Source of the DNA: Christensenella sp. UBA4651
GTDB lineage: Bacteria; Bacillota; Clostridia; Christensenellales; UBA1242
Direction: 5' to 3'
Assembly (NCBI GenBank): GCA_002405615.1
Contig: DHMD01000020.1
Span: 4,119 to 10,175, forward strand
Length of the DNA: 6,057 bases
Every line of letters begins with the position of its first letter. Within the stretch, counting starts at the first letter, position 1. Below, piece after piece: positions 1-6,057 of the stretch. A model generated the notes under the pieces. It did not search any database, was not told where the DNA came from, and saw only the letters and a program-made list of their open reading frames with translations. Position numbers and translations under genes: made by a program.

Positions 1-6
1 GAGGAG
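1..6 (+). promoter_or_regulatory. Ribosome binding site of the exporter permease gene
   Basis: GAGGAG lies 6 bases before the ATG at 13 and matches the anti-Shine-Dalgarno sequence well, so it fixes that ATG as the start rather than the later Met23 codon. In the frame starting at base 1 the same bases read GAG GAG TAA, so the site may also encode the last two residues of an upstream gene whose stop codon falls just before this start. Confidence 0.75.
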
Positions 7-12
7 TAATCT

Positions 13-1725
13 ATGACAAAAGAAAATGCAAAGCCAAATGCTTTGAAAAGTCTGTGGAATAAGATTGCTCGGTGGTTTATGCTCTTGCGACCTCTCGTTC
101 TGATGCAATTAAAGGATAAAATCGACTTTTCATTTCTAAAAAATAAAAAGAAAACACTATTCAAGATTATTTGGACGCTGATTGGTTTTGTCGTGGCGAC
201 TGCTGCGATTTACCTCGTGTTTAGTTTGATTGTCAAGTTCGGCCTGTTTTCGTTCATTCAGACATTCAATTTTAGGGTGTTTTTGGTGCTGATGACAGTA
301 ATCATCGTATTGAGTACGCTGTCGTGCCTAGTCAATGTAACGAGTACGCTGTATTTTGCGAAAGATAACCCAGTTCTGCTCACAATGCCAGTGAAATCTA
401 GTACGATTTTTACCTCAAAAATGATTGTTTGCTTTATCTACGAACTCATCAAAAACTTCACATTCATTTGGCCATTTATGATTGCCTACGGTATGGTAAT
501 GGGGCTATCGTTTGTGTACTTTTTGTGGTCGGTTGTGGCAATCCTAATTTTGACAACCTTTATAGTAATTATGTGTGGCTTCTTGTCTATTCCTGCAATG
601 GGAATTGCGATTTTGGCAAAGAAATTTCGCACTCTCGAAATCATCGTTGTTACCGTGCTGGTTGCTGGGTTGATTTGGGGTGTGGTTGCGGCTATCAATG
701 CAATCCCTGCTGACATCGACCTAGTGCGTGATTGGGGTAGGATTTTCTGGAATTTGCAGGACTTTCTCACTAATTTTGCTAGTATTTTTGTGGTGTTTGA
801 CTATCTGTTGCAATTCCTAACTGGTATGCAATACAATAGTTTCATATTTAATCTTGGCTCGACTTGCAACCTCATCACTTTTGGTGTGATTGTCGGCGTA
901 ACTCTGTTGTGTTACCTGCTTACTTATCTATTATCAAAGCCGCTATTTTTGCGAATGGCGAGTAACCCGTTTGAATTCAAGAAAAAGGCTGTCAAAAAGC
1001 AGAAAAACAGCCATAAAAACGCACCTTTTGTGTCTGCCGTTGTACAGCAGTCCAAGAGGACAATTCGTACCCCTGCGATTATTTATAGTATTCTGGCGAC
1101 TGCGGTGATAGCGCCTATTGCGATTTTGCTGCAAAACCGAATTTTCGGGGCGATGGATACACGCTTGGGCGGTATGTATATGGCGTTGGCATTTAATGTG
1201 TTGATTGTGCTACTTATGCTGATGTCGACCAACAACTCGCTAGCGAGCGTGTTTAGTCGAGAGGGGAATGCGGCTTATCTCAACAAAATTCACCCAGTAC
1301 CATATCGAGTGCCTTTGACTGGTAAATTAGTACTGAATATGGCTATCTGTATCGTGTCGATTTGCGTGTCGGTGGGGGTGATGAATATCTTTGTGCCAAT
1401 GGGGGTAGGGAATGCTATTATGCTCGCCCTCGGAATGAGCTTTATTTATCTTGCACACCTGTTGTGGAGTGCGGAACTTGATATTATGAACCCGCAGAAC
1501 AGACAATATCAGACGACTGGTAAGACGCAAAAAAATCCAAACGAGGCCAAGAGTACGATTTTCTGCTTTATTATGGCGGGCTTGTTCGCATTTGTAATGT
1601 ACTTCTTGATTAGTGAAAATTTCGCAAAAGTTTTCCCTAAAATTATGCTAATCGGTGCTGCCGTATTTGCGGTTAGATTATACTTGTATTTGACTAGGAT
1701 TAAATTATATTATAAGGAAAAGTAG
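13..1725 (+). CDS. ABC-2-type exporter permease (putative ABC exporter family), duplicated membrane domain
   Basis: This 570-residue protein is very hydrophobic, with about 12 likely membrane segments (roughly residues 52-74, 87-110, 138-160, 165-190, 208-228, 252-270, 284-308, 355-373, 388-405, 440-462, 466-486, 516-533 and 542-560; one or two are uncertain). It looks like two permease halves joined by a basic loop at about 318-337 (EFKKKAVKKQKNSHK). Each half carries the same loop signature, P-V-x6-T-x-K, at 126-136 (after DNPVLLTM) and 428-438 (after YLNKIH). Such Pro-containing loops, together with an acidic/Pro stretch after a late helix (here DIMNP, 490-494), are typical of large Bacillota ABC exporter permeases. 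It has no Walker motifs, so it needs a separate ATPase, which would normally be encoded next to it and is not in the window. The substrate is unknown. The next gene starts 3 bases after its stop and is probably co-translated. The family call comes from sequence pattern alone; a permease-like role is fairly sure, the exact family less so. Confidence 0.75.
   Translation: MTKENAKPNALKSLWNKIARWFMLLRPLVLMQLKDKIDFSFLKNKKKTLFKIIWTLIGFVVATAAIYLVFSLIVKFGLFSFIQTFNFRVFLVLMTVIIVLSTLSCLVNVTSTLYFAKDNPVLLTMPVKSSTIFTSKMIVCFIYELIKNFTFIWPFMIAYGMVMGLSFVYFLWSVVAILILTTFIVIMCGFLSIPAMGIAILAKKFRTLEIIVVTVLVAGLIWGVVAAINAIPADIDLVRDWGRIFWNLQDFLTNFASIFVVFDYLLQFLTGMQYNSFIFNLGSTCNLITFGVIVGVTLLCYLLTYLLSKPLFLRMASNPFEFKKKAVKKQKNSHKNAPFVSAVVQQSKRTIRTPAIIYSILATAVIAPIAILLQNRIFGAMDTRLGGMYMALAFNVLIVLLMLMSTNNSLASVFSREGNAAYLNKIHPVPYRVPLTGKLVLNMAICIVSICVSVGVMNIFVPMGVGNAIMLALGMSFIYLAHLLWSAELDIMNPQNRQYQTTGKTQKNPNEAKSTIFCFIMAGLFAFVMYFLISENFAKVFPKIMLIGAAVFAVRLYLYLTRIKLYYKEK
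1714..1718 (+). promoter_or_regulatory. Ribosome binding site of the small membrane protein gene, inside the end of the permease gene
   Basis: AAGGA lies within the last codons of the permease gene, 10 bases before the ATG at 1729. Because the site sits inside the preceding coding region and the gap between stop and start is 3 bases, translation of the two genes is probably coupled. Confidence 0.6.
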
Positions 1726-1728
1726 ACT

Positions 1729-2226
1729 ATGAAAAAATCGACAGTAATTATAATATTAATCGTTTACCTCGCTTCTATTATTGTTGTGGGATTTTTTGGT
1801 ATGCGTGTTAAAGTTTACGATAAGGTCAAGTATGTCAAATCTATCGAGGTAACGGCACAGGCGGAAAGTGAGGATATGTACTCATTTGAGAGCAACGGAA
1901 TTAACCCGACAACGCAAAACCACCAATACACGCTCAAAGTGTATTTTACCGAGCACCATTTGGTTGATGTGGACGGGAAAGCGTATTTGCCGATTATCTT
2001 TATGCCGCAAGTAACATACGATTCGGGAGATATTGCGGGCGAGGCGGAGAAAATCAAGTATAGTATTGTTAGTTCTATTGACTATGTTGCTCAAGGTAGG
2101 GTTGCCCTGTCTCAAAGAGGGGAATTAAATTGCTTTGATTCTTTGTTTGCTTTTACAGTAATGATTAGTCCAGAAACATCTAGTTTAGTTGGGGCAAAAG
2201 CGGAAATTGAGGTTTGGGTATTCTAG
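1729..2226 (+). CDS. Small single-anchor membrane protein of unknown function, paired with the exporter permease
   Basis: I do not recognise a family for this 165-residue protein. It begins MKKS, followed by one strong hydrophobic segment at about residues 5-25 that has no lipobox cysteine and no clear cleavage site, so it is best read as an N-terminal anchor with the rest outside the cell. The external part (about 30-165) alternates hydrophobic and polar residues in short runs (VKSIEVTAQ, YTLKVYFTE, AEIEVWVF at the very C-terminus), which suggests a beta-sandwich. It has a single cysteine (Cys135) and no catalytic motif I can name. The gene follows the permease after only 3 bases with its ribosome binding site inside that gene, so the two are almost certainly one transcript. 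An accessory or extracytoplasmic partner of the transporter is a reasonable inference but not shown. The reading frame is well supported by spacing, ribosome binding site and composition. Confidence 0.8.
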   Translation: MKKSTVIIILIVYLASIIVVGFFGMRVKVYDKVKYVKSIEVTAQAESEDMYSFESNGINPTTQNHQYTLKVYFTEHHLVDVDGKAYLPIIFMPQVTYDSGDIAGEAEKIKYSIVSSIDYVAQGRVALSQRGELNCFDSLFAFTVMISPETSSLVGAKAEIEVWVF

Positions 2227-2315
2227 GTTTTGGCTCGTGCGAGGTTTTGCAAATTTCGCTTGCGGGATAATTTAGGCAAAATTCAACTTTTGTGAATAGG
2301 AATAAAACAAATAAC

Positions 2316-2321
2316 AAGAGG
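2316..2321 (+). promoter_or_regulatory. Ribosome binding site of the YwaF-like gene
   Basis: AAGAGG lies 5 bases before the ATG at 2327 and supports that start. The 100-base spacer between 2226 and 2327 has no hairpin followed by a T run. A GATAAT at 2266-2271 resembles a -10 box but has no good -35 partner, so I cannot say whether this gene has its own promoter. Confidence 0.6.
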
Positions 2322-2326
2322 TACAA

Positions 2327-3079
2327 ATGACATTTAGCGATTTTTGGACGGGGCAAAATAATCCGTCTTTGCCCAAAAGTGAATATTTATATAATACTCG
2401 ACATATTCTTGTGCTGGTCGCAGTCGTGTTGGCTTGCGTTGTTTTGACGCTGATTTTTCGCAAAAAGAGCGACAAGGCGAAGCGGATACTTTTCTATGTA
2501 TTAGGGTCAATTTTGCTGTTTTTTGAAATTCTATCCCGAGTGGTCAATTTGATTGTTACTGATGATTATAGTTTGGTAAACATTTTCAAAATTTTAGCCC
2601 CAATGCATATTTGCTCGGTTATGGTTTGGGTGTTTATTGTTGCAGCATTTACTCGCAACAAGACACTGATAAATTACTCTGTAATCGGCGGAATTTTGGC
2701 GACTACGGCGTTCCTACTATATCCTGCGGTCGGACTAAATAAGGTGTATATGTCGTTCACTTGTCTATATAGTACGATTTCGCACTCTATCGGTTTTATT
2801 ACGGCGATATGCCTAATGACGCTAGGGATAGCAAAGTTTGAGTTTAAGGATATTTGGAAGATTTATATTTGCTTTGCGGTAATGTTCTTGTGGGGAGTGC
2901 TACTAGATTTTGTGATTTTGCCAGGGTCGGACTATATGTATCTAGTCAATGACCCACTGGAACTAAAAATCAATTTCCCTTATCAAATACTGTATGCGGC
3001 AATTTTGATTGTGTATGTTGCGGCGTACTATTTTGTGAGTTGGTTAGTCAAAAAAATAAAATCCAAAAAAAATACATAA
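2327..3079 (+). CDS. YwaF/TMEM164-like integral membrane protein (TIGR02206-type)
   Basis: The 250-residue protein has about seven membrane segments (roughly 27-44, 54-77, 85-107, 115-134, 144-167, 177-198 and 219-240) and a basic C-terminal tail (KKIKSKK). Its length and layout fit the YwaF family of Bacillota and spirochaetes. The most telling features are the motif PMHICS at 92-97 inside the third segment (His94, Cys96) and ISHS at 151-154 in the fifth (His153), matching the conserved Pro-x-His-x-Cys and Ser-His patterns I associate with the family. NDPLELKINFPYQ at 208-220 precedes the last segment, as expected. The bacterial members have no established function. The animal relative TMEM164 has been reported as a cysteine-dependent acyltransferase in ether-lipid remodelling; whether the Cys/His pair here does similar chemistry is speculation. 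It lies 100 bases after the exporter pair and is closed by its own terminator. Confidence 0.72.
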   Translation: MTFSDFWTGQNNPSLPKSEYLYNTRHILVLVAVVLACVVLTLIFRKKSDKAKRILFYVLGSILLFFEILSRVVNLIVTDDYSLVNIFKILAPMHICSVMVWVFIVAAFTRNKTLINYSVIGGILATTAFLLYPAVGLNKVYMSFTCLYSTISHSIGFITAICLMTLGIAKFEFKDIWKIYICFAVMFLWGVLLDFVILPGSDYMYLVNDPLELKINFPYQILYAAILIVYVAAYYFVSWLVKKIKSKKNT

Positions 3080-3087
3080 AAAATGTC

Positions 3088-3119
3088 AAAAAATAGCAGA
3101 AAATGCTATTTTTTGTTTT
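3088..3119 (+). terminator. Intrinsic terminator after the YwaF-like gene
   Basis: An 11-base-pair perfect stem (3088-3098 with 3104-3114) closes a GAAAA loop, and its 3' arm runs into a T-rich stretch (TTTTTT G TTTT, 3109-3119). It starts 9 bases after the stop codon at 3077-3079. Only two of the eleven pairs are G-C, so the hairpin is weak and some read-through into the next gene is possible. The A-run on the 5' side means it could also act on the opposite strand. Confidence 0.75.
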
Positions 3120-3145
3120 ACGAAATCGCTTTTATATGGTATAAT
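3117..3145 (+). promoter_or_regulatory. Extended -10 promoter of the large lipoprotein gene
   Basis: A perfect TATAAT at 3140-3145 is preceded by TGG at 3137-3139, giving the extended -10 form TGnTATAAT of a housekeeping sigma factor. With a 17-base spacer the -35 box is TTTACG (3117-3122), four of six matches to TTGACA; the extended -10 would compensate for this. Transcription should begin near 3152, giving a leader of about 36 bases before the ATG at 3188. The -35 box overlaps the T tail of the preceding terminator. No operator-like inverted repeat is visible around it. Confidence 0.8.
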
Positions 3146-3173
3146 TTGAGTGCTTTATGAGCAAATTAATAAT

Positions 3174-3179
3174 GAGGAG
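3174..3179 (+). promoter_or_regulatory. Strong ribosome binding site of the large lipoprotein gene
   Basis: GAGGAG, continued by AGAG, lies 8 bases before the ATG at 3188. It fixes the start at MTKSRS, which gives a well-formed signal peptide. With the consensus-like promoter it points to efficient expression. Confidence 0.85.
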
Positions 3180-3187
3180 AGAGAAAA

Positions 3188-5932
3188 ATGACGAAATCTA
3201 GAAGCCTTTTGATTAGCGTTGTTTTGGGGCTTTTTGTTATGGTTGCCTGTCTGTGCGGTTTTGCTGGCTGTGCTAGCGCCAAAGTTACGGGTATCGTAAT
3301 AGATGGCGGATATACTAGCGCTGTCAAAGTTGGTACTACTCTGGATACCAGTAGCCTAGTTGTCAAGGTAAAGAAGTCAGACAATACCGAAACCGTATTG
3401 AGTGCTGATGATTACGAAATTACTGCGACTCCTGACACTAGCACAATTGGTAAGCAAAAGATAGAAGCAAAATATGAGAGTGATGGTACTTCTTACTTTG
3501 CTTCTGCTGATGTTTGGGTTTACGGCGACTTGAAAAAAGTTACAATAGAACCAAACTCATATCAAAAATCTGTTAGAAAAAATCAGCCATATGTGACTGA
3601 CTCTATCGTGGTTATCGCTTCATATGAGTGTGACCCTACGGAAGATTATCAAAAGACACTCAGCAACCAATATGTGACTTTTGGTACAATTGATACTTCT
3701 GTCGCTGGTACAAAAATGCTAGAAGTTACATATTTAGAAAATGGCGTGGCTTTTAGCGATAGTGTTGAGGTTGTAGTAAATGATGACTACACTATTTTTG
3801 GCTTTGCAGCGCCTATAAATATATCTGAGGGGTATGCAAAAAATTCGCAACTCAAAAACACTTACACTGTTAGCGGTAGCACTGGTGTAAAGGGCTTTGA
3901 GGTAACTGGCGAAAAATACAAAGTTGGTTCATACAACAAGTTTTGGTATAAACCAACTCTAAAAGTTGTACAAAAAGGTTCTACTAGTCAGCAAATACTA
4001 GAAGAATTTGCTATGGCTATTAATGTATTTGAGTGGAAAAATGGTGAGTATGTAGCTTTGTCGGGTAATGAATTAAATAACACTGTTACTATCGACAAAG
4101 ATTTGCACTGGTTCCAATTTAATACCAAGGCAAATGGTAAGCAATTCAAAATCGAATGTTATCCTGGTGGTGATTTGACTCCTGCTGAACAAAAGAATGT
4201 ACAAACTTTGACATTTGAATTTGTTGTCGTGGACGGATTTAATGTGTACAATGCGGCTGATTTGTCTGCAATCGACAACGAGAATATGCAGGGTAAGTGG
4301 ACTGACCTCAAAAATGCTTGGATGGAGTCTGGTGCTGCAAATGGCGATTTGTTTAATGTAAACACAAACACATTTATTCTGCACAACGATATTAAGATTA
4401 CTGACGATATGATTCCTGCACTACACTTCTGGACTGCTGAGGAAGTGGCTGGTGCTGCTGACGCTGAATATGCTGTTGGCTCATTGAAGGACAGTGCTTC
4501 AATTGACAGCAAACCTTATGCTTTTGTCTACAAAAGATATGTCAAGGCTAGTGCAAATGGTGGTGATACCTTTAAGTTGGAGGGAAACTATTTCAAAATT
4601 TCTGCCCAAGATTTGAAGCTTATTGTTAGAGAGGGCGACGACGTTAGAGCAGACCCTAACGGTGCAATTACTACTCACACCTCATTGTTCTGCATTATGG
4701 CTAATTCTCCCCTAAATGTTTCCGCGGTGGATGCAAAAGTTGATGACGGAACATATTCTAGTTTTACCGAGGCAGAAAAGGCAGTTTCGGCAAAAGTAGA
4801 GTTTAATAATACTGCATTTATAGGTAATTCGGGTAAGGGTGACGATGCTTTGGTGAGTGGCGGAATACTCATGACCAAACTCGACAAAATTATTTCTAAA
4901 TTTAATAACTGCTTGGCTCAAAGATGGTTTATTTCGTTCTTTACTCAAAGAGATGACTATACTATGAGTAAAGACCAATTCCTAGCAATGACTATCAACA
5001 AAACTAATGCTTTTGATGCGTACAATACTATGATTTACAACTGGGGTGGTTCAGTTGCTATAAAGGATAGCCACCTTATCGGTGCTGGCGGTCCTATTAT
5101 GATTAATGACCATGTGGATGAAACTAATTCAAATGGTGGTAGTTCTGCTGATGTGATTGTCGACCAAAACAGCATTATGGAATCTTATGTAGTTGGTTCT
5201 GAGGGCTGGTTCGCAACTTACGGAGCAGCAAAAACTTTGATGGGTAGTATCAAGGCGCAAAACGGAGTTTTCCAAGCAGGTATTTCTAGCGGTACTGATA
5301 CTATCAAGAAAACATTTTGCGATAGTAACGAAAAATTAAATTTGATTGGTGCATTTAAGGCGGGTTCTTCGCAAGATGCAACCTCAACTTCCATCAATGC
5401 AAAATACACCAAAGAGGGTGCAAGTGTAAATCTTGAACTCAAAAAAGGCGATACTTATAAAGGTATTGTTGAACTTGCTGTAATTTCTGGTATGTTGAGT
5501 AATTCTGATATCAAGGAGGCTGTTGAGCAATATATGACTGGTAAGAGTATTGGCAGATATGACGCACTGAAAGAGATGATTGCGTTTGCAAATACCCCAG
5601 AAGAGCAAGTCCCTGATGAGATGAAAACTGCTTGGACACAAATGCAGCAAATCAAGAATGTATACGGAAATAATTTGGCTGAGCAACTGGCTGCTTGTGA
5701 AAGCTCTGATGAAAATGTATACAAGCAATCAGTAAAGTATGCTGTTAGTAAAGGCATTGTGTATGTAGGTACTAATGGGCTTGTTTGTATGCCTGATGGT
5801 AACGACTGGGTTACTGGGCTTGAGCCTAATGCTGACCTATTCAAGGAAGCGCAAGGTACACTTTATGCATACGTTTACGGGGTACTCGGTGTGGTAATGA
5901 CAATCTCTGACTATGAGAACCCAAGAGTATAA
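3188..5932 (+). CDS. Large predicted surface lipoprotein with two Ig-like domains and a beta-helix-like region
   Basis: This is a 914-residue secreted protein. Residues 1-27 form a signal peptide: a basic start (MTKSR), a hydrophobic core, then FAGC with Cys28 as the likely lipid-modified residue. FAGC is a slightly off-consensus lipobox, with Phe instead of Leu at -3. Residues about 33-113 and 116-198 look like two tandem Big_3-type Ig-like domains. Each opens with a V-T-x-I strand (VTGIVIDG, VTIEPNSY), has a late DTS segment (83-85, 169-171) and ends in an alternating beta strand (ADVWVYGD, VEVVVNDD). Residues about 202-350 form a third beta-rich module ending FEFVVVDGFNVYNAADLSAI. Residues about 390-700 resemble a right-handed beta-helix, with short strand-and-Asn steps such as FNNTAFIGN (539-547), SGGILM (557-562) and FNNC (572-575). 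Residues about 760-860 look helical. There is no LPxTG or other C-terminal anchor and no catalytic motif I recognise. Adhesion or glycan binding is possible but unproven. It is monocistronic, between its own promoter and terminator. Confidence 0.82.
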   Translation: MTKSRSLLISVVLGLFVMVACLCGFAGCASAKVTGIVIDGGYTSAVKVGTTLDTSSLVVKVKKSDNTETVLSADDYEITATPDTSTIGKQKIEAKYESDGTSYFASADVWVYGDLKKVTIEPNSYQKSVRKNQPYVTDSIVVIASYECDPTEDYQKTLSNQYVTFGTIDTSVAGTKMLEVTYLENGVAFSDSVEVVVNDDYTIFGFAAPINISEGYAKNSQLKNTYTVSGSTGVKGFEVTGEKYKVGSYNKFWYKPTLKVVQKGSTSQQILEEFAMAINVFEWKNGEYVALSGNELNNTVTIDKDLHWFQFNTKANGKQFKIECYPGGDLTPAEQKNVQTLTFEFVVVDGFNVYNAADLSAIDNENMQGKWTDLKNAWMESGAANGDLFNVNTNTFILHNDIKITDDMIPALHFWTAEEVAGAADAEYAVGSLKDSASIDSKPYAFVYKRYVKASANGGDTFKLEGNYFKISAQDLKLIVREGDDVRADPNGAITTHTSLFCIMANSPLNVSAVDAKVDDGTYSSFTEAEKAVSAKVEFNNTAFIGNSGKGDDALVSGGILMTKLDKIISKFNNCLAQRWFISFFTQRDDYTMSKDQFLAMTINKTNAFDAYNTMIYNWGGSVAIKDSHLIGAGGPIMINDHVDETNSNGGSSADVIVDQNSIMESYVVGSEGWFATYGAAKTLMGSIKAQNGVFQAGISSGTDTIKKTFCDSNEKLNLIGAFKAGSSQDATSTSINAKYTKEGASVNLELKKGDTYKGIVELAVISGMLSNSDIKEAVEQYMTGKSIGRYDALKEMIAFANTPEEQVPDEMKTAWTQMQQIKNVYGNNLAEQLAACESSDENVYKQSVKYAVSKGIVYVGTNGLVCMPDGNDWVTGLEPNADLFKEAQGTLYAYVYGVLGVVMTISDYENPRV

Positions 5933-5971
5933 TTGTGTAACAAATAACCAAATATTTAGTTGCGTATAATC

Positions 5972-6005
5972 AAAAAAGCACCCTGCGGTGCTTTTTTTGT
6001 TTTTT
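5972..6005 (+). terminator. Intrinsic terminator of the large lipoprotein gene
   Basis: The stem GCACC (5978-5982) / GGTGC (5987-5991) with a CTGC loop is extended by six A-T pairs (5972-5977 with 5992-5997) and followed by T-rich sequence (TTTTTTT G TTTTTT, to 6005). It lies 39 bases past the stop codon. The A-run on its 5' side makes it potentially bidirectional, which would suit a convergent gene beyond the window. The remaining bases to 6057 show no supported feature. Confidence 0.9.
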
Positions 6006-6057
6006 GGGTTCGTCAGTGCTGGTTTTAACTTACTTTGCTTTTCTATCACGGATAAAG

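Noticed and set aside
2227..2326. A possible hairpin (GCAA/TTGC around 2249-2263) or promoter (GATAAT at 2266) in the spacer before the YwaF-like gene
   Set aside because: The stem is only four pairs with no T run, and the -10-like box has no credible -35 partner, so neither can be supported.
3157..3201. A 14-codon open frame (MSKLIM...) in the leader of the lipoprotein gene, overlapping its start
   Set aside because: It begins about 5 bases after the predicted transcript start, so it has no room for a ribosome binding site, and it has no regulatory peptide pattern such as a run of one amino acid.
4159..4512. Minus-strand open frames opposite the lipoprotein gene, including this one and one at 5455-5844
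   Set aside because: They have no supported start sites and lie entirely opposite a long, well-supported gene; their Ser/Ala/Leu-rich composition is what the complement of that gene would produce.
5965..5970. A perfect TATAAT just before the final terminator
   Set aside because: No -35-like sequence lies at a 16-18 base distance, the TG is not in the extended -10 position, and any transcript would run directly into the terminator hairpin.
5837..6049. Minus-strand open frame covering the final terminator
   Set aside because: It runs across the terminator hairpin and the end of the lipoprotein gene, has no ribosome binding site I can see, and its protein looks like chance sequence.
1..6057. 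CTAG tetranucleotides are common (about 23 seen by eye), although many bacteria avoid them
   Set aside because: At roughly 39% G+C about 20 would be expected by chance, so this is absence of avoidance rather than enrichment, and the sites show no regular spacing.

Overview
The window reads as chromosomal DNA from a low-GC Gram-positive bacterium, most likely an uncultured member of the Bacillota (Clostridia-like). The grounds are an A/T-rich sequence, strong GAGGAG or AAGGA ribosome binding sites, a TGnTATAAT promoter, a lipoprotein with tandem bacterial Ig-like domains, a YwaF-type membrane protein, and hairpin-plus-T-run terminators. The genetic code looks standard: the four genes end in TAG, TAG, TAA and TAA, and no internal TGA needs to be read through. 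Species cannot be named from the sequence.

All four genes lie on the + strand. Region 1 (1-2226) is a tight pair. It starts with a large polytopic ABC-2-type exporter permease (13-1725), followed 3 bases later by a small single-anchor membrane protein of unknown function (1729-2226). The matching ATPase is not in the window. Bases 1-9 read GAG GAG TAA and may be the last codons of an upstream gene, plausibly that ATPase. Region 2 (2227-3079) is a 100-base spacer without a convincing terminator, then a 250-residue, roughly seven-pass YwaF/TMEM164-like protein. It may be read through from the exporter genes or have its own weak promoter. An A/T-rich hairpin terminator directly follows its stop codon.

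Region 3 (3117-6006) is a self-contained unit: an extended -10 promoter, a short leader, a strong ribosome binding site, one 914-residue predicted secreted lipoprotein, and a clear hairpin terminator. The protein has a lipoprotein-like signal peptide, two Ig-like (Big_3-like) repeats, a third beta-rich module, a region resembling a parallel beta-helix, and a helical C-terminal part. Its codon use is visibly narrower than that of its neighbours (all nine arginines are AGA), which suggests high expression. The last 51 bases after the terminator hold nothing I can support.

The exporter pair probably acts together. No functional link between it, the YwaF-like protein and the lipoprotein can be shown beyond all four being cell-envelope proteins. 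I found no mobile element, CRISPR array, tRNA or rRNA, and no clear case for a new multi-gene system. The most unusual item is the large, mostly unassigned lipoprotein.
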